The notes: generated by a model not told the origin, from the letters alone. A DNA stretch of 64,000 nucleotides from Deinococcus marmoris (GCF_001949125.1 NZ_MSTI01000020.1:1-64000); one strand, 5' to 3'. Counted from the first letter of the stretch, positions 1 through 9,660 are shown. Translations and numbers: made by a program.

Positions 1-335
1 CCCTGATTCGTCGGGAGCATCAGGTCACGCACCGAGATGGGCGCGTGACCCATGAGGTGCGGTTTGCCGTGAGCAGCACGCTGCTCACAGCAAGGGAAGC
101 CGAGGACATCTGGCGACAACACTGGAGTATCGAGAATCGGAGCCACCATCGGCGTGACACGATCTTCCATGAAGATCGTCACCGACTGCGCCAAGGAGCG
201 CAAGGATTGGCTGTCCTGCACGGCATACTGTTGACCCTTTTGCACGCGCGAACACGACACCTCACCGATCTGGTCAGACGCCTACGGCATGATCCTCTGG
301 CCGCGCTGAACGTCTTGGGAATTGGATCTGGTTGA
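1..335 (+). CDS. ISAs1-type transposase, C-terminal part (cut by left edge)
   Basis: The reading frame is already open at the left edge and ends at 335, giving about 110 residues of a transposase C-terminus. The segment WRQHWSIENRSHHRRDTIF followed by HEDRHRLRQG matches the conserved end of ISAs1/H-repeat DDE transposases, where the Glu of the W-x-IEN motif is the third catalytic acid. The rest of the protein, including the two catalytic Asp residues, would lie outside the window, so it cannot be judged intact or broken. The frame ends in an ordinary stop. I could not define the right inverted repeat of the element with confidence. Confidence 0.7.
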   Translation, partial: LIRREHQVTHRDGRVTHEVRFAVSSTLLTAREAEDIWRQHWSIENRSHHRRDTIFHEDRHRLRQGAQGLAVLHGILLTLLHARTRHLTDLVRRLRHDPLAALNVLGIGSG

Positions 336-449
336 GATAAAAGCCTGTCTTCGGACGGCATCGGTGCCTGCCGAGTCACGGTAAAGCGTAGACTGGCCCC
401 GGTTTCCCCACATCCGCGCTCCATCCTTCCCCGCTCCCAGAGTGTGCCA

Positions 450-1529
450 ATGATCAGATCCGAGACAACGTTGCTCGCGCGCTACCACCAACTGGTGCAG
501 GTGCTGGCCTCGCTGGCCCGCAGCAGCCACGGGGTAGACGCGGTGGTGCAGGCGGTCCATCAGCAGGCTGGAACGCTTTTTTCTGCCCACAGTACCCTGC
601 TGGCGCTGCGGCAACCCGGCGGCGACTGGCTGTGGGAGGTGTACGAGGATCAGCGGCGCTACTCCCAGCGGCTGCCGTTTTACCCCGAGGGCATCCTGGA
701 GAACGTGTTGCACGGCGAGGCGCTGTCGATCCCCGATATCGACGCCTATCTGCTGGAATATCCAGTGCGCTTCCGGCGGGTGATGGACAACGGCAAGGTG
801 ATGTTGAACGTCCAGGCGGAAGAGGAGCTGGCCGGGCCGCCTACCGTCTCGATGCTGTTCGTGCCGCTGGAGGTCCGGGGCGAGCGGACCGGGGTGCTGT
901 CCATCCAGAGTTACGAGGCCCACGCCTTCGACGACACCGATCTGGAATTTCTGCAACTGCTGGCCCAGCACGTCTCGATTGCCCTGGAAAACGCCGCCCT
1001 GCGCGAGGAACTCGAACACCTCACCCGCACCGACATGCTGACCGGTCTGCCCAACCGTCGGGCCTTCTACCACGACGTACCCCTGGCCCTGGACATCGCC
1101 CGGCAGGAGGGTAAGGAACTGCATCTGGTGATGCTCGACGTTCATGAATTCAAGCGGATCAACGACAGTTTCGGACACCAGACGGGCGACGAGGTGCTGT
1201 CCATCCTGGCGCAGGTGCTGGGGCGGACCTTCGTCTCACCGGACACCGCCTTCCGTCTGAGTGGGGATGAATTTGCCCTGCTGATCTGGGGCACGGCCCG
1301 GCGACTGGACGAACTGACCACGCGCCTGACCCACGGCCTGCGGACCGCTGCCTGGCCGGGCACGCTTGGCCCCATCGTTCTCCAGGGCGGCGTGGCCCAG
1401 CCGCTCCCCGGCGCGGGCCTTGAGGAATGGCTGTCGCTGGCCGACGCCCGGATGTACCACGCCAAACGGCAGCGGACCGTGGAAAACGTGGCGTACGGGG
1501 GTCTGGATTTTGGAGACGGCCTGGGCTGA
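450..1529 (+). CDS. GAF-GGDEF diguanylate cyclase (SGDEF variant), copy 1
   Basis: Predicted cytoplasmic diguanylate cyclase of 359 aa making c-di-GMP from two GTP. An N-terminal GAF sensor domain (about residues 10-185, with the typical SIALENAALREEL exit helix) is followed by a GGDEF domain starting at TDMLTGLPNRRAF. The signature reads SGDEF near residue 271 instead of GGDEF. A small residue at that first position is tolerated in many active cyclases. No RxxD inhibitory site precedes it (the residues are VSPD), so product feedback is unlikely. ATG 450 is chosen over GTG 444 because M-x-R-x-ETT aligns exactly with the start of the paralogue at 3640. There is no membrane segment. The gene is a close paralogue of 3640-4746. 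Confidence 0.88.
   Translation: MIRSETTLLARYHQLVQVLASLARSSHGVDAVVQAVHQQAGTLFSAHSTLLALRQPGGDWLWEVYEDQRRYSQRLPFYPEGILENVLHGEALSIPDIDAYLLEYPVRFRRVMDNGKVMLNVQAEEELAGPPTVSMLFVPLEVRGERTGVLSIQSYEAHAFDDTDLEFLQLLAQHVSIALENAALREELEHLTRTDMLTGLPNRRAFYHDVPLALDIARQEGKELHLVMLDVHEFKRINDSFGHQTGDEVLSILAQVLGRTFVSPDTAFRLSGDEFALLIWGTARRLDELTTRLTHGLRTAAWPGTLGPIVLQGGVAQPLPGAGLEEWLSLADARMYHAKRQRTVENVAYGGLDFGDGLG
852..1198 (+). repeat. 347-bp near-identical block shared with 4036-4382
   Basis: Direct repeat inside two paralogous cyclase genes, offset by 3184 bp. By eye about 15 of 347 positions differ, and 8 of these fall in one 30-bp patch. Sequence on both sides diverges strongly, notably just after GACGAGGTGCT. 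The pattern looks like recent gene conversion between the two copies rather than uniform divergence. Confidence 0.8.
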
Positions 1530-1641
1530 GGGCCAGGAAACCTGACCGACCCGTGGCCTCTGGCCGGTGCGGCGCTGCCCTGAATCTTTATCCAGCCCCT
1601 TCGGCAGTCCGCTGTCATGACCATCCAGCTACGCTGCGGGC

Positions 1642-2229
1642 ATGGATCATCTGGAGACTGGCCTGCTGCTCGGTGTCGCCGCCGCGCTGCTGACGGGGGC
1701 TGGGTTTTCTCTGGGCAGACGAACCGCGCCGGATCGGACTGTCCGTGCGCCACCTTCGGCCACCTCCAATCCGCCGATAGACGCGCTGCCCGGCCACCTG
1801 GCTGTCGAGACCCGGACCCCGTTTTTCAGTCTCGGCGAGGGTGCTTTCTTCAGAACCCTGGAACGCGCACTGCCCCCCGGTTACCGCGCCTTTCCCAACG
1901 TGCGGCTCTACGATCTGTTCCTGATCGTCGCCGCACTGCCCCCCCAGCAGGCCGCCCTCGCCAGTCTGCGCGACGAACACATCGACTTTCTGATCGTGGT
2001 ATTGGATGGACACCATCCCGTGGCGGCTATCGAACTGACTGGCAAAACGGTCCACCACGCCGAACAGCGCCGCAGGGACGAGGCCAAGGATCTGGCCTTT
2101 CGCAGCGCTGGACTGCTGTTGCTACGCCTGCGGGCAGAGGAAGACCACACCCAGACCAGCCTGGAAGCGCTGCTGTGGCAACATCTGCGTCCCGCCCAGC
2201 GTGATTGGGCCGAACAGTCGGTAGGTTGA
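1642..2229 (+). CDS. Membrane-anchored DUF2726 protein (nuclease-fold)
   Basis: A 195-aa protein with a single hydrophobic N-terminal segment (about residues 3-24) followed by a DUF2726 domain (from FFSLGEGAFFRTLERAL to the C-terminus). DUF2726 is usually linked to the VSR/PD-(D/E)XK nuclease fold. Here HIDFLIVVLDG and VAAIELTGKTVH supply the acidic D and E positions, with T where the usual xK/xH would be, so activity is uncertain. The function is unknown. The start is supported by TACGCT (1630-1635) six bases before ATG and the absence of a ribosome binding site, which is a leaderless layout. It lies between two c-di-GMP genes on the same strand but has its own start signal. Confidence 0.72.
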   Translation: MDHLETGLLLGVAAALLTGAGFSLGRRTAPDRTVRAPPSATSNPPIDALPGHLAVETRTPFFSLGEGAFFRTLERALPPGYRAFPNVRLYDLFLIVAALPPQQAALASLRDEHIDFLIVVLDGHHPVAAIELTGKTVHHAEQRRRDEAKDLAFRSAGLLLLRLRAEEDHTQTSLEALLWQHLRPAQRDWAEQSVG

Positions 2230-2406
2230 GGCCGCCGTCGCTCCTGCTATTGACGATGAGCTGACAGTCACCCTCCCCCCACCCCCCCTTTGGACTGGTC
2301 CGCTGTGAGAACCGTGAAAGGCGCGCTGCACGATGCTTGGCACATGCTTCCCGCCGAACACCACGCCAACCGTGGTCATGGCCCGACGCCGGGAAGGGAC
2401 GTGCGC

Positions 2407-3498
2407 ATGCTGGCGGCCCAATCGGTGCTGGACCTGACCCGTCAAGTCTTCTCTGCCAGCACCATAGACCAGGGCGTGATCCCCACGCTGGAGTACCTCA
2501 TCACCCACACCGCCGCCGTGGGAGCGGCCTATATCCAGGTCACCTGCGCCCAGGAGCGGAGTTACCGTGTGCGCGCAACCGCAGGTGAGACGTCCCAGAC
2601 CTCCCGCGTGAAAGACCTCGTCTGTCAGGGCCTGCCCCTCCAGACTCCGCTGATGCTGGCGCTGGAGTACAGCTCCGGCTGCCTGTTCTTCGACGATATC
2701 GTCACGCTCTGCGACACCCTCACTGTCGGCTTCACGACTGTGGGCGTCGCCAGTCTGGCTGCCGCGCCCGTGCGGGCCAGGGACGGCGAGCTGCTGGGCG
2801 CCTTTCTGATGTACACCTTCACGCCGCACGTCTGGCAGATGGAGGAAGCCGCCATCTTCAGCCTCGTTTCCGGAACCATCGCCGGGCTGGCAGGCCGCCT
2901 GGCCGCCGACGAGCAGGCCAGCGACGCGCGGGAGGCGGCGCTGCGGGCCATGGGGCTGGCGCTGGAGGTGCGTGACGGCGAGACCAAGGGCCACACGGAC
3001 CGCGTGACCGAACTGGCGATACGGATGGCGCGGGCGCTGTACTGGTCGCCGTCTCAGACGCGGGCGCTGCGCTGGGGGGCGTACTTGCACGACATCGGCA
3101 AGATCGCCATTCCCGATGCGGTGCTGCTCAAGCCCGGCCCGCTGGACGCCCGGGAGTGGACCGTGATGCGCTCACATGTGCCCGAGGGCGTGCGTTTTGC
3201 CACCGCGCTGGGCTTTCTGCCAGCCACTGCACTGGAGATGATCAGCGATCACCACGAGCGCTGGGACGGCCAGGGCTACCCGGCGGGCAAGGCGGGCAAC
3301 GAGATCAGTCTGGCGGGTCGCCTGTTCGCGCTGTGCGACGTGTACGACGCCCTGACCAGCCAGCGCCCCTACAAGGCAGCGTGGACGGCAGAGGCGGCGC
3401 TGGCCGAGATCGAGAGTCAGGCGGGGCAGCATTTCGATCCAGAACTGACGCGCCTGTTCATCCAGGTGATGACCGGGGACCAGGACCACGCCCATTGA
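2407..3498 (+). CDS. GAF-like/HD-GYP c-di-GMP phosphodiesterase
   Basis: Predicted phosphodiesterase of 363 aa degrading c-di-GMP. The N-terminal half (about residues 1-175) resembles a GAF-type sensor domain. The C-terminal half is a full HD-GYP domain: YLHDIGKIAIPD carries the HD metal ligands, then HHERWDGQGYPAG is the GYP signature, then LCDVYDALTSQRPYK. The frame is open to TTG 2290, but ATG 2407 is chosen because GGGAAGGGA (2391-2399) sits 7 nt before it and upstream starts lack such a signal. It is sandwiched between two diguanylate cyclases, so the cluster can both make and destroy the messenger. No membrane segment is visible. Confidence 0.87.
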   Translation: MLAAQSVLDLTRQVFSASTIDQGVIPTLEYLITHTAAVGAAYIQVTCAQERSYRVRATAGETSQTSRVKDLVCQGLPLQTPLMLALEYSSGCLFFDDIVTLCDTLTVGFTTVGVASLAAAPVRARDGELLGAFLMYTFTPHVWQMEEAAIFSLVSGTIAGLAGRLAADEQASDAREAALRAMGLALEVRDGETKGHTDRVTELAIRMARALYWSPSQTRALRWGAYLHDIGKIAIPDAVLLKPGPLDAREWTVMRSHVPEGVRFATALGFLPATALEMISDHHERWDGQGYPAGKAGNEISLAGRLFALCDVYDALTSQRPYKAAWTAEAALAEIESQAGQHFDPELTRLFIQVMTGDQDHAH

Positions 3499-3639
3499 TC
3501 CTGGTTGCAGAGACGGGCGAATTCCTGATGCGGGACGCTCAGGCGGCCAGGATGAGAGAATGTGACGCAGGGTCAGACCCTGACCGTCTCTGCCTGCCCG
3601 CTGCCGTCCGGCCCGCACCCTTAACTCTGGAGTCCGTCC

Positions 3640-4746
3640 ATGCCCAGATTCGAGACAACCCCACTCGTCCGCTATCACCAGTTGGTGCAGGTGCTGGCGT
3701 CCCTGGCCCGCAGCAGCCATGAGGTAGAGGCGGTGGTGCAGGCGGTGCATCAACAGGCTGGCACGCTGTTCCTGGGCCACATCACCCTGCTCGCCCTGCG
3801 GCAACCCGGCGGCGACTGGCGCTGGGAACTGTACAGGGAAGAAAAACGCTACACCCACCGTCTGCCCTTCTACCCCAGGGGTCTTATCGAGAGCGTGCTG
3901 CACAGTGGCCCACTCTCCGTTCCCGATCTCCCCGCCTATCTGGACGAACACCCGGTCCGCATCCGGCGGGTGGTGGACGACAGGGTGGTTCTGGAACGCG
4001 GTGAGGACGATGCGCCGGACCGCCTGGCCCTGTCCATGCTGTTCGTGCCGCTGGAGGTCCGGGGCGAGCGGACCGGGGTGCTGTCCATCCAGAGTTACGA
4101 GACCCACGCCTTCGACGACACCGATCTGGAATTTCTGCAACTGCTGGCCCAGCACGTCTCGATTGCCCTGGAAAACGCTGCCCTGCGCGAGGAACTCGAA
4201 CAGCTCACCCGTACCGACATGCTGACCGGTCTGCCCAACCGCCGGGCCTTCTACTATGATGTGCCTCTCGCTCTGGACACCGCCCGGCAGGAAGGTAGGG
4301 AACTGCATCTGGTGATGCTCGACGTTCATGAATTCAAGCGGATCAACGACAGTTTCGGACACCAGACGGGCGACGAGGTGCTTGCGAGGGTGGGGCAGGC
4401 CCTCCGGCAGACCTTCCCCGCCCCGGACGCCGCCTTCCGTCTGGGTGGGGATGAATTTGCCCTGCTGGTCTGGGAGCCGGAAGCGCGTCTGGAGGCACTG
4501 GCCCTGCGCCTGACCCATGCCCTGCGCGCTGCCGAGTGGCCCCCCGGCCCCGGCCCGATCTGCTTGCAGGGCGGCGTGGCGAAGCCGCCACCGGACGGCA
4601 ATATCGATGACTGGCTGTCACTGGCCGACGCCCGGATGTACCACGCCAAGCGGCGGCGCATCGTGGGCAATCAGGTGGACTGGGGGATGGATTTTGGGGA
4701 TGTCGGCCACATCCGGCCCCCAAGTTCCGGGACGGACTCTGATTGA
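3640..4746 (+). CDS. GAF-GGDEF diguanylate cyclase, copy 2
   Basis: Predicted cytoplasmic cyclase of 368 aa making c-di-GMP. It has an N-terminal GAF domain and a C-terminal GGDEF domain with a canonical GGDEF at about residue 269, and TDMLTGLPNRRAF at the domain entry. As in copy 1 there is no RxxD feedback site (PAPD). CTGGAG lies a few bases before ATG 3640. The middle is almost identical in DNA to copy 1 (4036-4382 against 852-1198), while the N-terminal sensor and C-terminal end differ. The two enzymes may therefore read different signals with similar output. It is 141 bp downstream of the HD-GYP gene. Confidence 0.9.
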   Translation: MPRFETTPLVRYHQLVQVLASLARSSHEVEAVVQAVHQQAGTLFLGHITLLALRQPGGDWRWELYREEKRYTHRLPFYPRGLIESVLHSGPLSVPDLPAYLDEHPVRIRRVVDDRVVLERGEDDAPDRLALSMLFVPLEVRGERTGVLSIQSYETHAFDDTDLEFLQLLAQHVSIALENAALREELEQLTRTDMLTGLPNRRAFYYDVPLALDTARQEGRELHLVMLDVHEFKRINDSFGHQTGDEVLARVGQALRQTFPAPDAAFRLGGDEFALLVWEPEARLEALALRLTHALRAAEWPPGPGPICLQGGVAKPPPDGNIDDWLSLADARMYHAKRRRIVGNQVDWGMDFGDVGHIRPPSSGTDSD

Positions 4747-4948
4747 AAGGCATTGCCGACACCTGGAAATCCGAACGGGATTCGCGGAGTTGCGACGCAG
4801 AAAAAGAGGGTTCTCGTGGGGAAAGGAATGGCTGTGCGAGACCCAGCAGGGCGGATCGGTGGTCACCGAACTGGCTGACGTGATCGCCTTCTGGGAAGCC
4901 CATGCCCACATCAAGACGCTGCTGGACCACCTGCATCCCCAGCCCTGA
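4742..4948 (+). other. Possible small or decayed reading frame without a clear start
   Basis: After the cyclase stop, a frame stays open to TGA 4948. It would encode a segment ending ADVIAFWEAHAHIKTLLDHL, which reads like a natural helical C-terminus. There is no ATG with a ribosome site, and internal GTG codons would leave only about 30 residues. It may be the tail of a decayed gene or a chance frame. I do not recognise the family. Confidence 0.2.
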
Positions 4949-5138
4949 CCGCCGCTGATTCCGTAGCGGTGGGCCTGAAGCTGCCGGAAGCCGAGATGCA
5001 AAGCGCCCTGAACCCGGCAGAATTCATCGCCCGGCGCACCACTCGCTTTATAGCCGCCCGCACACACCATGAAGGAGAGAACTTGACCGTCCATTGAAAC
5101 TCCTCGACACCCATGCCGCCGTCAACGACACTGGAAGC

Positions 5139-5897
5139 ATGACCAGAACACAGGTACAAGCGCAAAACATCGTCGTCACCGGAGCGGCGCGCGGCATCGG
5201 ACGGGCCATCGCGACGCTGTACGCCGAACGCGGCGCAAAGGTCCTCAGCGTGGACCTGAGCCTGCCGCCCACCCTGAAGGGCCAGGGGCGTGTCAGGGCT
5301 GATGTCAGCAGCGCCGCCGGACGGGAGCGCATCGTGCGGGCGGCGCGGGAACTGGGGAGCGTGGACGTGCTGGTCCACAACGCCGCCTATCAGGACGCCC
5401 ACGGCAGCGTACTGGAGGTCAGTGAGCGCGGCTGGGCCAGAACGCTGAGCGTGAACCTGACGGCCCCGCTGCTGCTGACCCGCGCCCTGATCGATCTGAT
5501 GCCGCCGGGCGGCGCGGTGGTGAACGTGGCCTCGGTGCAGGGCCTGTTTGCCGAACAGGACAATGCGGCGTACACCGCCAGCAAGGGCGGACTGGTCAAC
5601 CTGACCCGCGCGATGGCGCTGGATCTGGCACCACGCGGCCTGCGGGTCAACGCGGTGGCCCCCGGCGCGATCAGTACCGAGGGGCTGCTGGCGGGCATCG
5701 AGCAGAGTGACGATCCGCCCGCCACCCGCCGCGACTACGAGGACCTGCACGCCCTGCGCCGCCTGGGCACACCGCAGGAAGTGGCGCAGGTGGTCTATTT
5801 TCTGGGCAGCCCGGAGGCCAGTTTCATGACCGGGGCCATCGTGCCGGTGGACGGCGGCATGACCGCCAGCTTCATGATGGCCGGGCGGCCTGTTTAG
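5139..5897 (+). CDS. SDR-family NAD(P)-dependent oxidoreductase
   Basis: Short-chain dehydrogenase of 252 aa, close to the usual 250. The nucleotide-binding glycine motif TGAARGIG is at about residues 12-19. The catalytic Ser is in NVASVQG, and Tyr/Lys are in YTASKGG. The C-terminus ([12 protein letters not shown]) is the classical SDR end, as in glucose-1-dehydrogenase and 3-oxoacyl-ACP reductase-like members. The substrate cannot be assigned. ATG 5139 is preferred over the in-frame TTG 5094 because the Rossmann strand begins soon after it, and GACACT ends six bases upstream (weak leaderless-type signal). The gene is monocistronic as far as can be seen. Confidence 0.85.
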   Translation: MTRTQVQAQNIVVTGAARGIGRAIATLYAERGAKVLSVDLSLPPTLKGQGRVRADVSSAAGRERIVRAARELGSVDVLVHNAAYQDAHGSVLEVSERGWARTLSVNLTAPLLLTRALIDLMPPGGAVVNVASVQGLFAEQDNAAYTASKGGLVNLTRAMALDLAPRGLRVNAVAPGAISTEGLLAGIEQSDDPPATRRDYEDLHALRRLGTPQEVAQVVYFLGSPEASFMTGAIVPVDGGMTASFMMAGRPV

Positions 5898-6127
5898 CGT
5901 CTCTATCTGGAGGATGACATCGAAGCAGGAGGGGTGCTGCTTTTCAATCTCGGCCTGGACAGCAGCCCGCAACGATTTTCAACTTCACAGGAGCGGACCC
6001 TGTTCCTCCGCCCCACAGCGCAAGCAGCCCGCAGGCGGTGTCCGCATCAATTAGCCCGGTGACAAGTCGGTCTCGCTTTCGATGGACGCCCGGAAGGTGA
6101 GGGGACGATCCCAAATTGCAGCACTAA
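5898..6127. other. Intergenic, no gene recognised
   Basis: This 230-bp stretch between the SDR gene and the inverted-repeat element has no reading frame with a supportable start on either strand. No hairpin with a T-tract is evident directly after the SDR stop. Confidence 0.5.
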
Positions 6128-6290
6128 GAGCATATTCGGAAAGTGGAGCGTCTGTTTTGATTAAGGTGCGCTGGGAGGGCGTCTGCGGTTCACCCCCTCC
6201 CCAACCCTCCCCCATAAAGAGGGAGGAAGCAGAAACACTGTCTGAGTCACATTAAATCTGATCCTCACCTTCGACTTCCCGAATAGGCTC
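6128..6290. mobile_element. MITE-like element, 163 bp, TAA target duplication
   Basis: The two ends are inverted repeats. The left end reads GAGCATATTCGGAAAGTGGA and the right end, read inward on the other strand, matches it at 17 of 20 positions. The element is flanked on both sides by TAA (6125-6127 and 6291-6293), consistent with a 3-bp target-site duplication. The interior has no coding frame but holds a pyrimidine-rich/GAGGGAGG hairpin around 6195-6227. The ends look like those of IS5-type elements, which is a family guess. It would be a non-autonomous element mobilised by a transposase elsewhere. Confidence 0.6.
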
Positions 6291-6309
6291 TAACAAGGCT
6301 GGGCCTCTC

Positions 6310-6528
6310 CTATCTCCCCTTCTCGGCCCCGGATTTGCGGATGGCGTCCAGCAATTTGCCCACCGACTGCGCCACGTTTCCGGCCTCACGGCGCACGTCG
6401 GGGTCACGGGAGAAGCGGGTCAGGCGTTCGGAAGCGTCCCGCACGGCGCGCAGCAAAGACTCGGTGGGGACGCTGGTGCGCCTCTTTCCAAAGTCAGATG
6501 GTTCAGACGGCATTTTGGGATCGGTCAT
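6310..6528 (-). CDS. Small hypothetical protein coupled to amylosucrase
   Basis: A 72-aa acidic/basic mixed helical protein ([17 protein letters not shown], then [20 protein letters not shown]) with no signal peptide or membrane segment. ATG 6528 overlaps the amylosucrase stop by the four bases ATGA, which argues for translational coupling and decides the start over a GTG/ATG further upstream. I do not recognise the family. The context suggests co-expression with the alpha-glucan enzyme, but no role can be inferred. Confidence 0.6.
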   Translation of the reverse strand: MTDPKMPSEPSDFGKRRTSVPTESLLRAVRDASERLTRFSRDPDVRREAGNVAQSVGKLLDAIRKSGAEKGR

Positions 6529-8498
6529 GCGTTCACCTCTGCCGCAGTCAACCACAACGCGCGGTAGGGGTCCAGGGTCACGGTGGGCCGGGTCAGATGA
6601 AAGGCGCTGCGGCTCAGGGCGTCGTGGGCGTCCTCGCCCAGGTGACCGCGCAACACGTAGGCAGGCAGCACCACGCGCTCCTCGCTGAAGTTGTAGACCT
6701 CCAGCAATACGCCCAGCGGATGATCCCGGCGCAGCATCAGCACACGCGGATCGGGGCTGGAAACCACGCGGCTTTCAATGGAAGCGTGCAGATAGGGCAG
6801 GGTCTTGCGAACGGCGATGCGCCAGCGCAACCCGGCGTTGACCTGCCCGGCGGGAGTGTCGGGGTGGTCCTGAACCTCCTGTGCCAGCGCCCAGTCCATG
6901 CGCGGGCGGTGGACCCAGCGGTTGTCGGCGGCGTGTTCGGGGGTGTCGGCGTAATGGTTATCGTTGGTCAGGGCCAGTTCGTCCCCCATGTACAGCAGCG
7001 GCACCCCACCGAAGCCCAGAATGACCGTGTGCAGCAGCAGCAGGCGCTGAACGGCCAGTCTGGTCAGGGCCTCGTTCCCGCCCTCCAGCGCCGTTTCCAG
7101 CCCGGCCAGACTGGCTGCCGAGCCGCTGATGCGGCGGTCCCCGGTGGCCGGATTGAACTGAAAGACCAGCCCACGCGCAAAGCTGCCAGGAAACTCGCCG
7201 CTGTAGAAGTCGCTCAGGAAATGGCGGTGGCCCGGACCACTGATGCCCACGCGCGCCGCGTCGGTGTCGCTGATGGCCCAGCCGATGTCGTCGTGGCAGC
7301 GCACATACATGCCCCAGGTGGTGTTGGTCGGCTTGGGCGGAAAGGCGCGCAGGGCTTCTTCCATCAGGCGGGTGTCGCGGCTGGCGAGACTGCTCCAGAG
7401 TTGGACCATCAGGCTGTTGTGGTACGCCATGTCGCTGACCCTGCCGTGGTGCGTGCCCGTTCCCAGGTAATGGATCAGATCGCCCGGTCCTACGATGGCC
7501 TCGGCCTTGAAGGCCACCGCCGGGGCCACGATGCGCGCCGCCGCACGCAGGGCGCGAGTCAGGTGATGCACTTCCGGCTGGTTCTGGCTGTCGGTGCCCA
7601 GCCGTTTCCACATGAAGGCGATGGCGTCCAGCCGGAAGACCTCCACCCCCCGGTTCGCCAGATTCAGGATGATGTCCACAAATTCGGCCAGCACGTCGGG
7701 ATTGCCCCAGTTCAGGTCCCACTGGTAGGTGTTGAAGGTGGTCCAGACCCAGCCGCCCGTGCCGCCCTCGCCCGCGTGCCCCTCTCCCAATTCAGGGTCC
7801 CAGGTAAAGTTGCCAGGGGCAAAGTCGGGGAACACTTCGGGCAGCGTGGTCTCGTAAGCGTCCGGCAGGCCCCGGTCCGCGAACAGGTGGAAGTAGTCGC
7901 GGTACTGGTCCTCGCCCGCCCGCGCCTTCTGTGCCCACTCGTGTTCGCGGGCCACATGGTTCAGGACCAGATCCAGCACCAGGCTGATGCCCCGGCCCCG
8001 CAGGTCACGGGCCAGCGCGCTCAGATCGTCCATCGTACCCAGGTCAGGCCGCACCGAGCGGTAGTCGGCCACCGCGTAGCCGCCGTCGTTCTGGCCCTCG
8101 CGCGGGCGCAGCAGCGGCATCAGGTGCAGGTAGGTGACGCCCAGCGCGTCCAGATAATCCACATGTTCCTGCACCCCGCGCAGGGTTCCAGCGAAGCGGT
8201 CCGCGTAGGCCACGTACCCCACCATGCGCGGCGACTGCAACCAGTCCGGCGACAGCAGCCGGGCCTCGTCCAGCCGCCTCAGATCGGCGGGGCGGGTGTG
8301 GTAGGCGTGAAGCATGATCTCCAGCAGGCGTTCCATCAGACCGTCGGCGCGTTCCAGATACACGGCGCGCAGGCTGTCCAGCAGTTCGGGGCCGTAGCGC
8401 TCCAGCCGCAGAAAAAAGGTCTCGGCGTCCCGGTCATCGTCAAACGCCAGCCGCAGCCGCTGGGCCTGTTCTGAGGTCAATAGCGAGGAGTGCATCAT
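6525..8498 (-). CDS. Amylosucrase (GH13 subfamily 4)
   Basis: Cytosolic glucosyltransferase of 657 aa that builds alpha-1,4-glucan from sucrose, releasing fructose. Length and order fit amylosucrase: a helical N-terminal domain, then the (beta/alpha)8 barrel with DLVLNHVA. The nucleophile Asp is in [10 protein letters not shown], the acid/base Glu in FKAEAIVGP, and the transition-state Asp in CHDDIGW. The insertion HTRPADL-type N-domain and [17 protein letters not shown] are typical of this subfamily rather than alpha-amylase. Two consecutive ATG codons (8498 and 8495) are possible starts. TATGCT lies 8 nt upstream. It is followed by a 72-aa gene with ATGA overlap. Amylosucrases are well known from Deinococcus. 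Confidence 0.93.
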   Translation of the reverse strand: MMHSSLLTSEQAQRLRLAFDDDRDAETFFLRLERYGPELLDSLRAVYLERADGLMERLLEIMLHAYHTRPADLRRLDEARLLSPDWLQSPRMVGYVAYADRFAGTLRGVQEHVDYLDALGVTYLHLMPLLRPREGQNDGGYAVADYRSVRPDLGTMDDLSALARDLRGRGISLVLDLVLNHVAREHEWAQKARAGEDQYRDYFHLFADRGLPDAYETTLPEVFPDFAPGNFTWDPELGEGHAGEGGTGGWVWTTFNTYQWDLNWGNPDVLAEFVDIILNLANRGVEVFRLDAIAFMWKRLGTDSQNQPEVHHLTRALRAAARIVAPAVAFKAEAIVGPGDLIHYLGTGTHHGRVSDMAYHNSLMVQLWSSLASRDTRLMEEALRAFPPKPTNTTWGMYVRCHDDIGWAISDTDAARVGISGPGHRHFLSDFYSGEFPGSFARGLVFQFNPATGDRRISGSAASLAGLETALEGGNEALTRLAVQRLLLLHTVILGFGGVPLLYMGDELALTNDNHYADTPEHAADNRWVHRPRMDWALAQEVQDHPDTPAGQVNAGLRWRIAVRKTLPYLHASIESRVVSSPDPRVLMLRRDHPLGVLLEVYNFSEERVVLPAYVLRGHLGEDAHDALSRSAFHLTRPTVTLDPYRALWLTAAEVNA

Positions 8499-8610
8499 TG
8501 CCTGTCAGCATACGGTCTGTTTGGAAGTGTTTCCAATACCGGGGGCTAAAAGTCTGACGGCATGGAAAAAGGCGGCAGATGCTCTCCGCCGCCTCCGGTT
8601 CAGACCGTGT

Positions 8611-8886
8611 TTACTTCATCGCTTCTTCGCGGGTGACGTTCAGGTACACCGCCACGTCGTCCATGCTTTCCACCTGAGTCAGCGGCAGGTAATGGTGCTT
8701 GCCGTCGCTGCTGTCACTTTTGGTCAGCTTGATCTTGTCGCCGTCCAGGTGGTCCAGGGTGCCGACGTGTTCACCGTTCTTGTCCATGACCTGAAGGTGT
8801 TCGCCGCCCTTGTCCAGCCGCTCCTTGAGGTCCTTGGCAATGCGTTCGGTGATCTGGCCTGCGTCCATCTTGTCATTCTGTGTCAT
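8611..8886 (-). CDS. DUF2171 domain protein
   Basis: Small soluble protein of 91 aa with the DUF2171 core: [18 protein letters not shown], then DKIKLTKSD, then [12 protein letters not shown]. This resembles the PRC-barrel-like beta fold seen in stress-associated small proteins. The biochemical function is unknown. TAGCCT ends six bases before ATG 8886 with no ribosome binding site, a leaderless layout. It is monocistronic and divergent from the DNA glycosylase gene. Confidence 0.75.
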   Translation of the reverse strand: MTQNDKMDAGQITERIAKDLKERLDKGGEHLQVMDKNGEHVGTLDHLDGDKIKLTKSDSSDGKHHYLPLTQVESMDDVAVYLNVTREEAMK

Positions 8887-9009
8887 GCCCCCAGGCTAGG
8901 CCCGGCAGATGACCCCCAGATTGGCAGAGGCGTTAGACAACGTTGAGAGATGATGGATTGCGTAAGCCCACTGGCAGAGGCTGCCGCGCCCCTCCCCTAC
9001 TCTGCGGCC

Positions 9010-9660
9010 ATGTTGTTGGACGCACCCGATACGAGCCATACCCAGGCCCTGACCCCCGACTTCTTCGCGGGCGATCCGGTGAAGGTGGCCCGCGAACTGA
9101 TCGGCGCGGTGCTGGTGCATGTGCTGCCAGATGGCGCGGTGATAGCTGCCTGCATCGTGGAAACCGAGGGCTACGACTGCCCACGCGATCCCAGTTGCCA
9201 TGTGATTGCCCGGCTGCCTGGCGCGGCGGCGGCGATGGGCGGTGAGCCGGGCCGCGTCTACTTTCATTACGCCTACAAGCAGGCCCTGCTGAACGTCACC
9301 TGCCGTCCCGTGGGCGTTCAGGCGTCCATCCTCATCCGCGCCGTTCAGCCGATGCTGGGCGAGGAACGAATGCGCGAACTCCGCCCCGTCAAACGCCCGA
9401 TTGATCTGAGCAATGGCCCCGCCAAACTGGTCACGGCACTGGGCCTGACCGAAGAGTTGAAGGGTCAGCCGATTAACGGCCCCGCCTTCTACATCGTGCC
9501 GGGTGAGGCAGTGCCGGATTCAGAGGTGGAAATTACAGCCCGCGTCGGGTTGCGGCAGGGGGCGGCGTTGCCGTGGCGGTTTTTGATCCGGGACAATCCG
9601 TGGGTATCGCCAGGGAAGCCGAGTGCGGCCACGACGGAGACGGGCCTTAATCAGCCGTGA
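9010..9660 (+). CDS. DNA-3-methyladenine glycosylase (AAG/MPG type)
   Basis: Base-excision repair glycosylase of 216 aa removing alkylated purines such as 3-methyladenine. The fold signature is present: [13 protein letters not shown], then [16 protein letters not shown] with the catalytic Glu in the usual ETEAY context, then [18 protein letters not shown], then [16 protein letters not shown] 9010 is preferred to an in-frame ATG at 8950 because the family begins near here and TACTCT (8998-9003) ends six bases before it, a leaderless signal. The 3' end overlaps the convergent meaB gene by 14 bp. Cys/His substitutions around the EGYDCP loop differ slightly from the textbook sequence. Confidence 0.88.
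   Translation: MLLDAPDTSHTQALTPDFFAGDPVKVARELIGAVLVHVLPDGAVIAACIVETEGYDCPRDPSCHVIARLPGAAAAMGGEPGRVYFHYAYKQALLNVTCRPVGVQASILIRAVQPMLGEERMRELRPVKRPIDLSNGPAKLVTALGLTEELKGQPINGPAFYIVPGEAVPDSEVEITARVGLRQGAALPWRFLIRDNPWVSPGKPSAATTETGLNQP

Noticed and set aside
3172..4518. A 448-codon minus-strand frame opposite the second cyclase, similar to one at 282-1178
   Set aside because: The similarity of the two antisense frames only reflects the duplicated cyclase genes on the plus strand.
6498..8474. A 658-codon plus-strand frame opposite amylosucrase
   Set aside because: Shadow of the amylosucrase codon bias; no start signal and no family resemblance.
8928..8948. GGCGTTAGACAACGTT as a further copy of the mutase/TetR operator
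   Set aside because: The half sites are in the opposite order and spacing from CnAACGnnCGTTnG.
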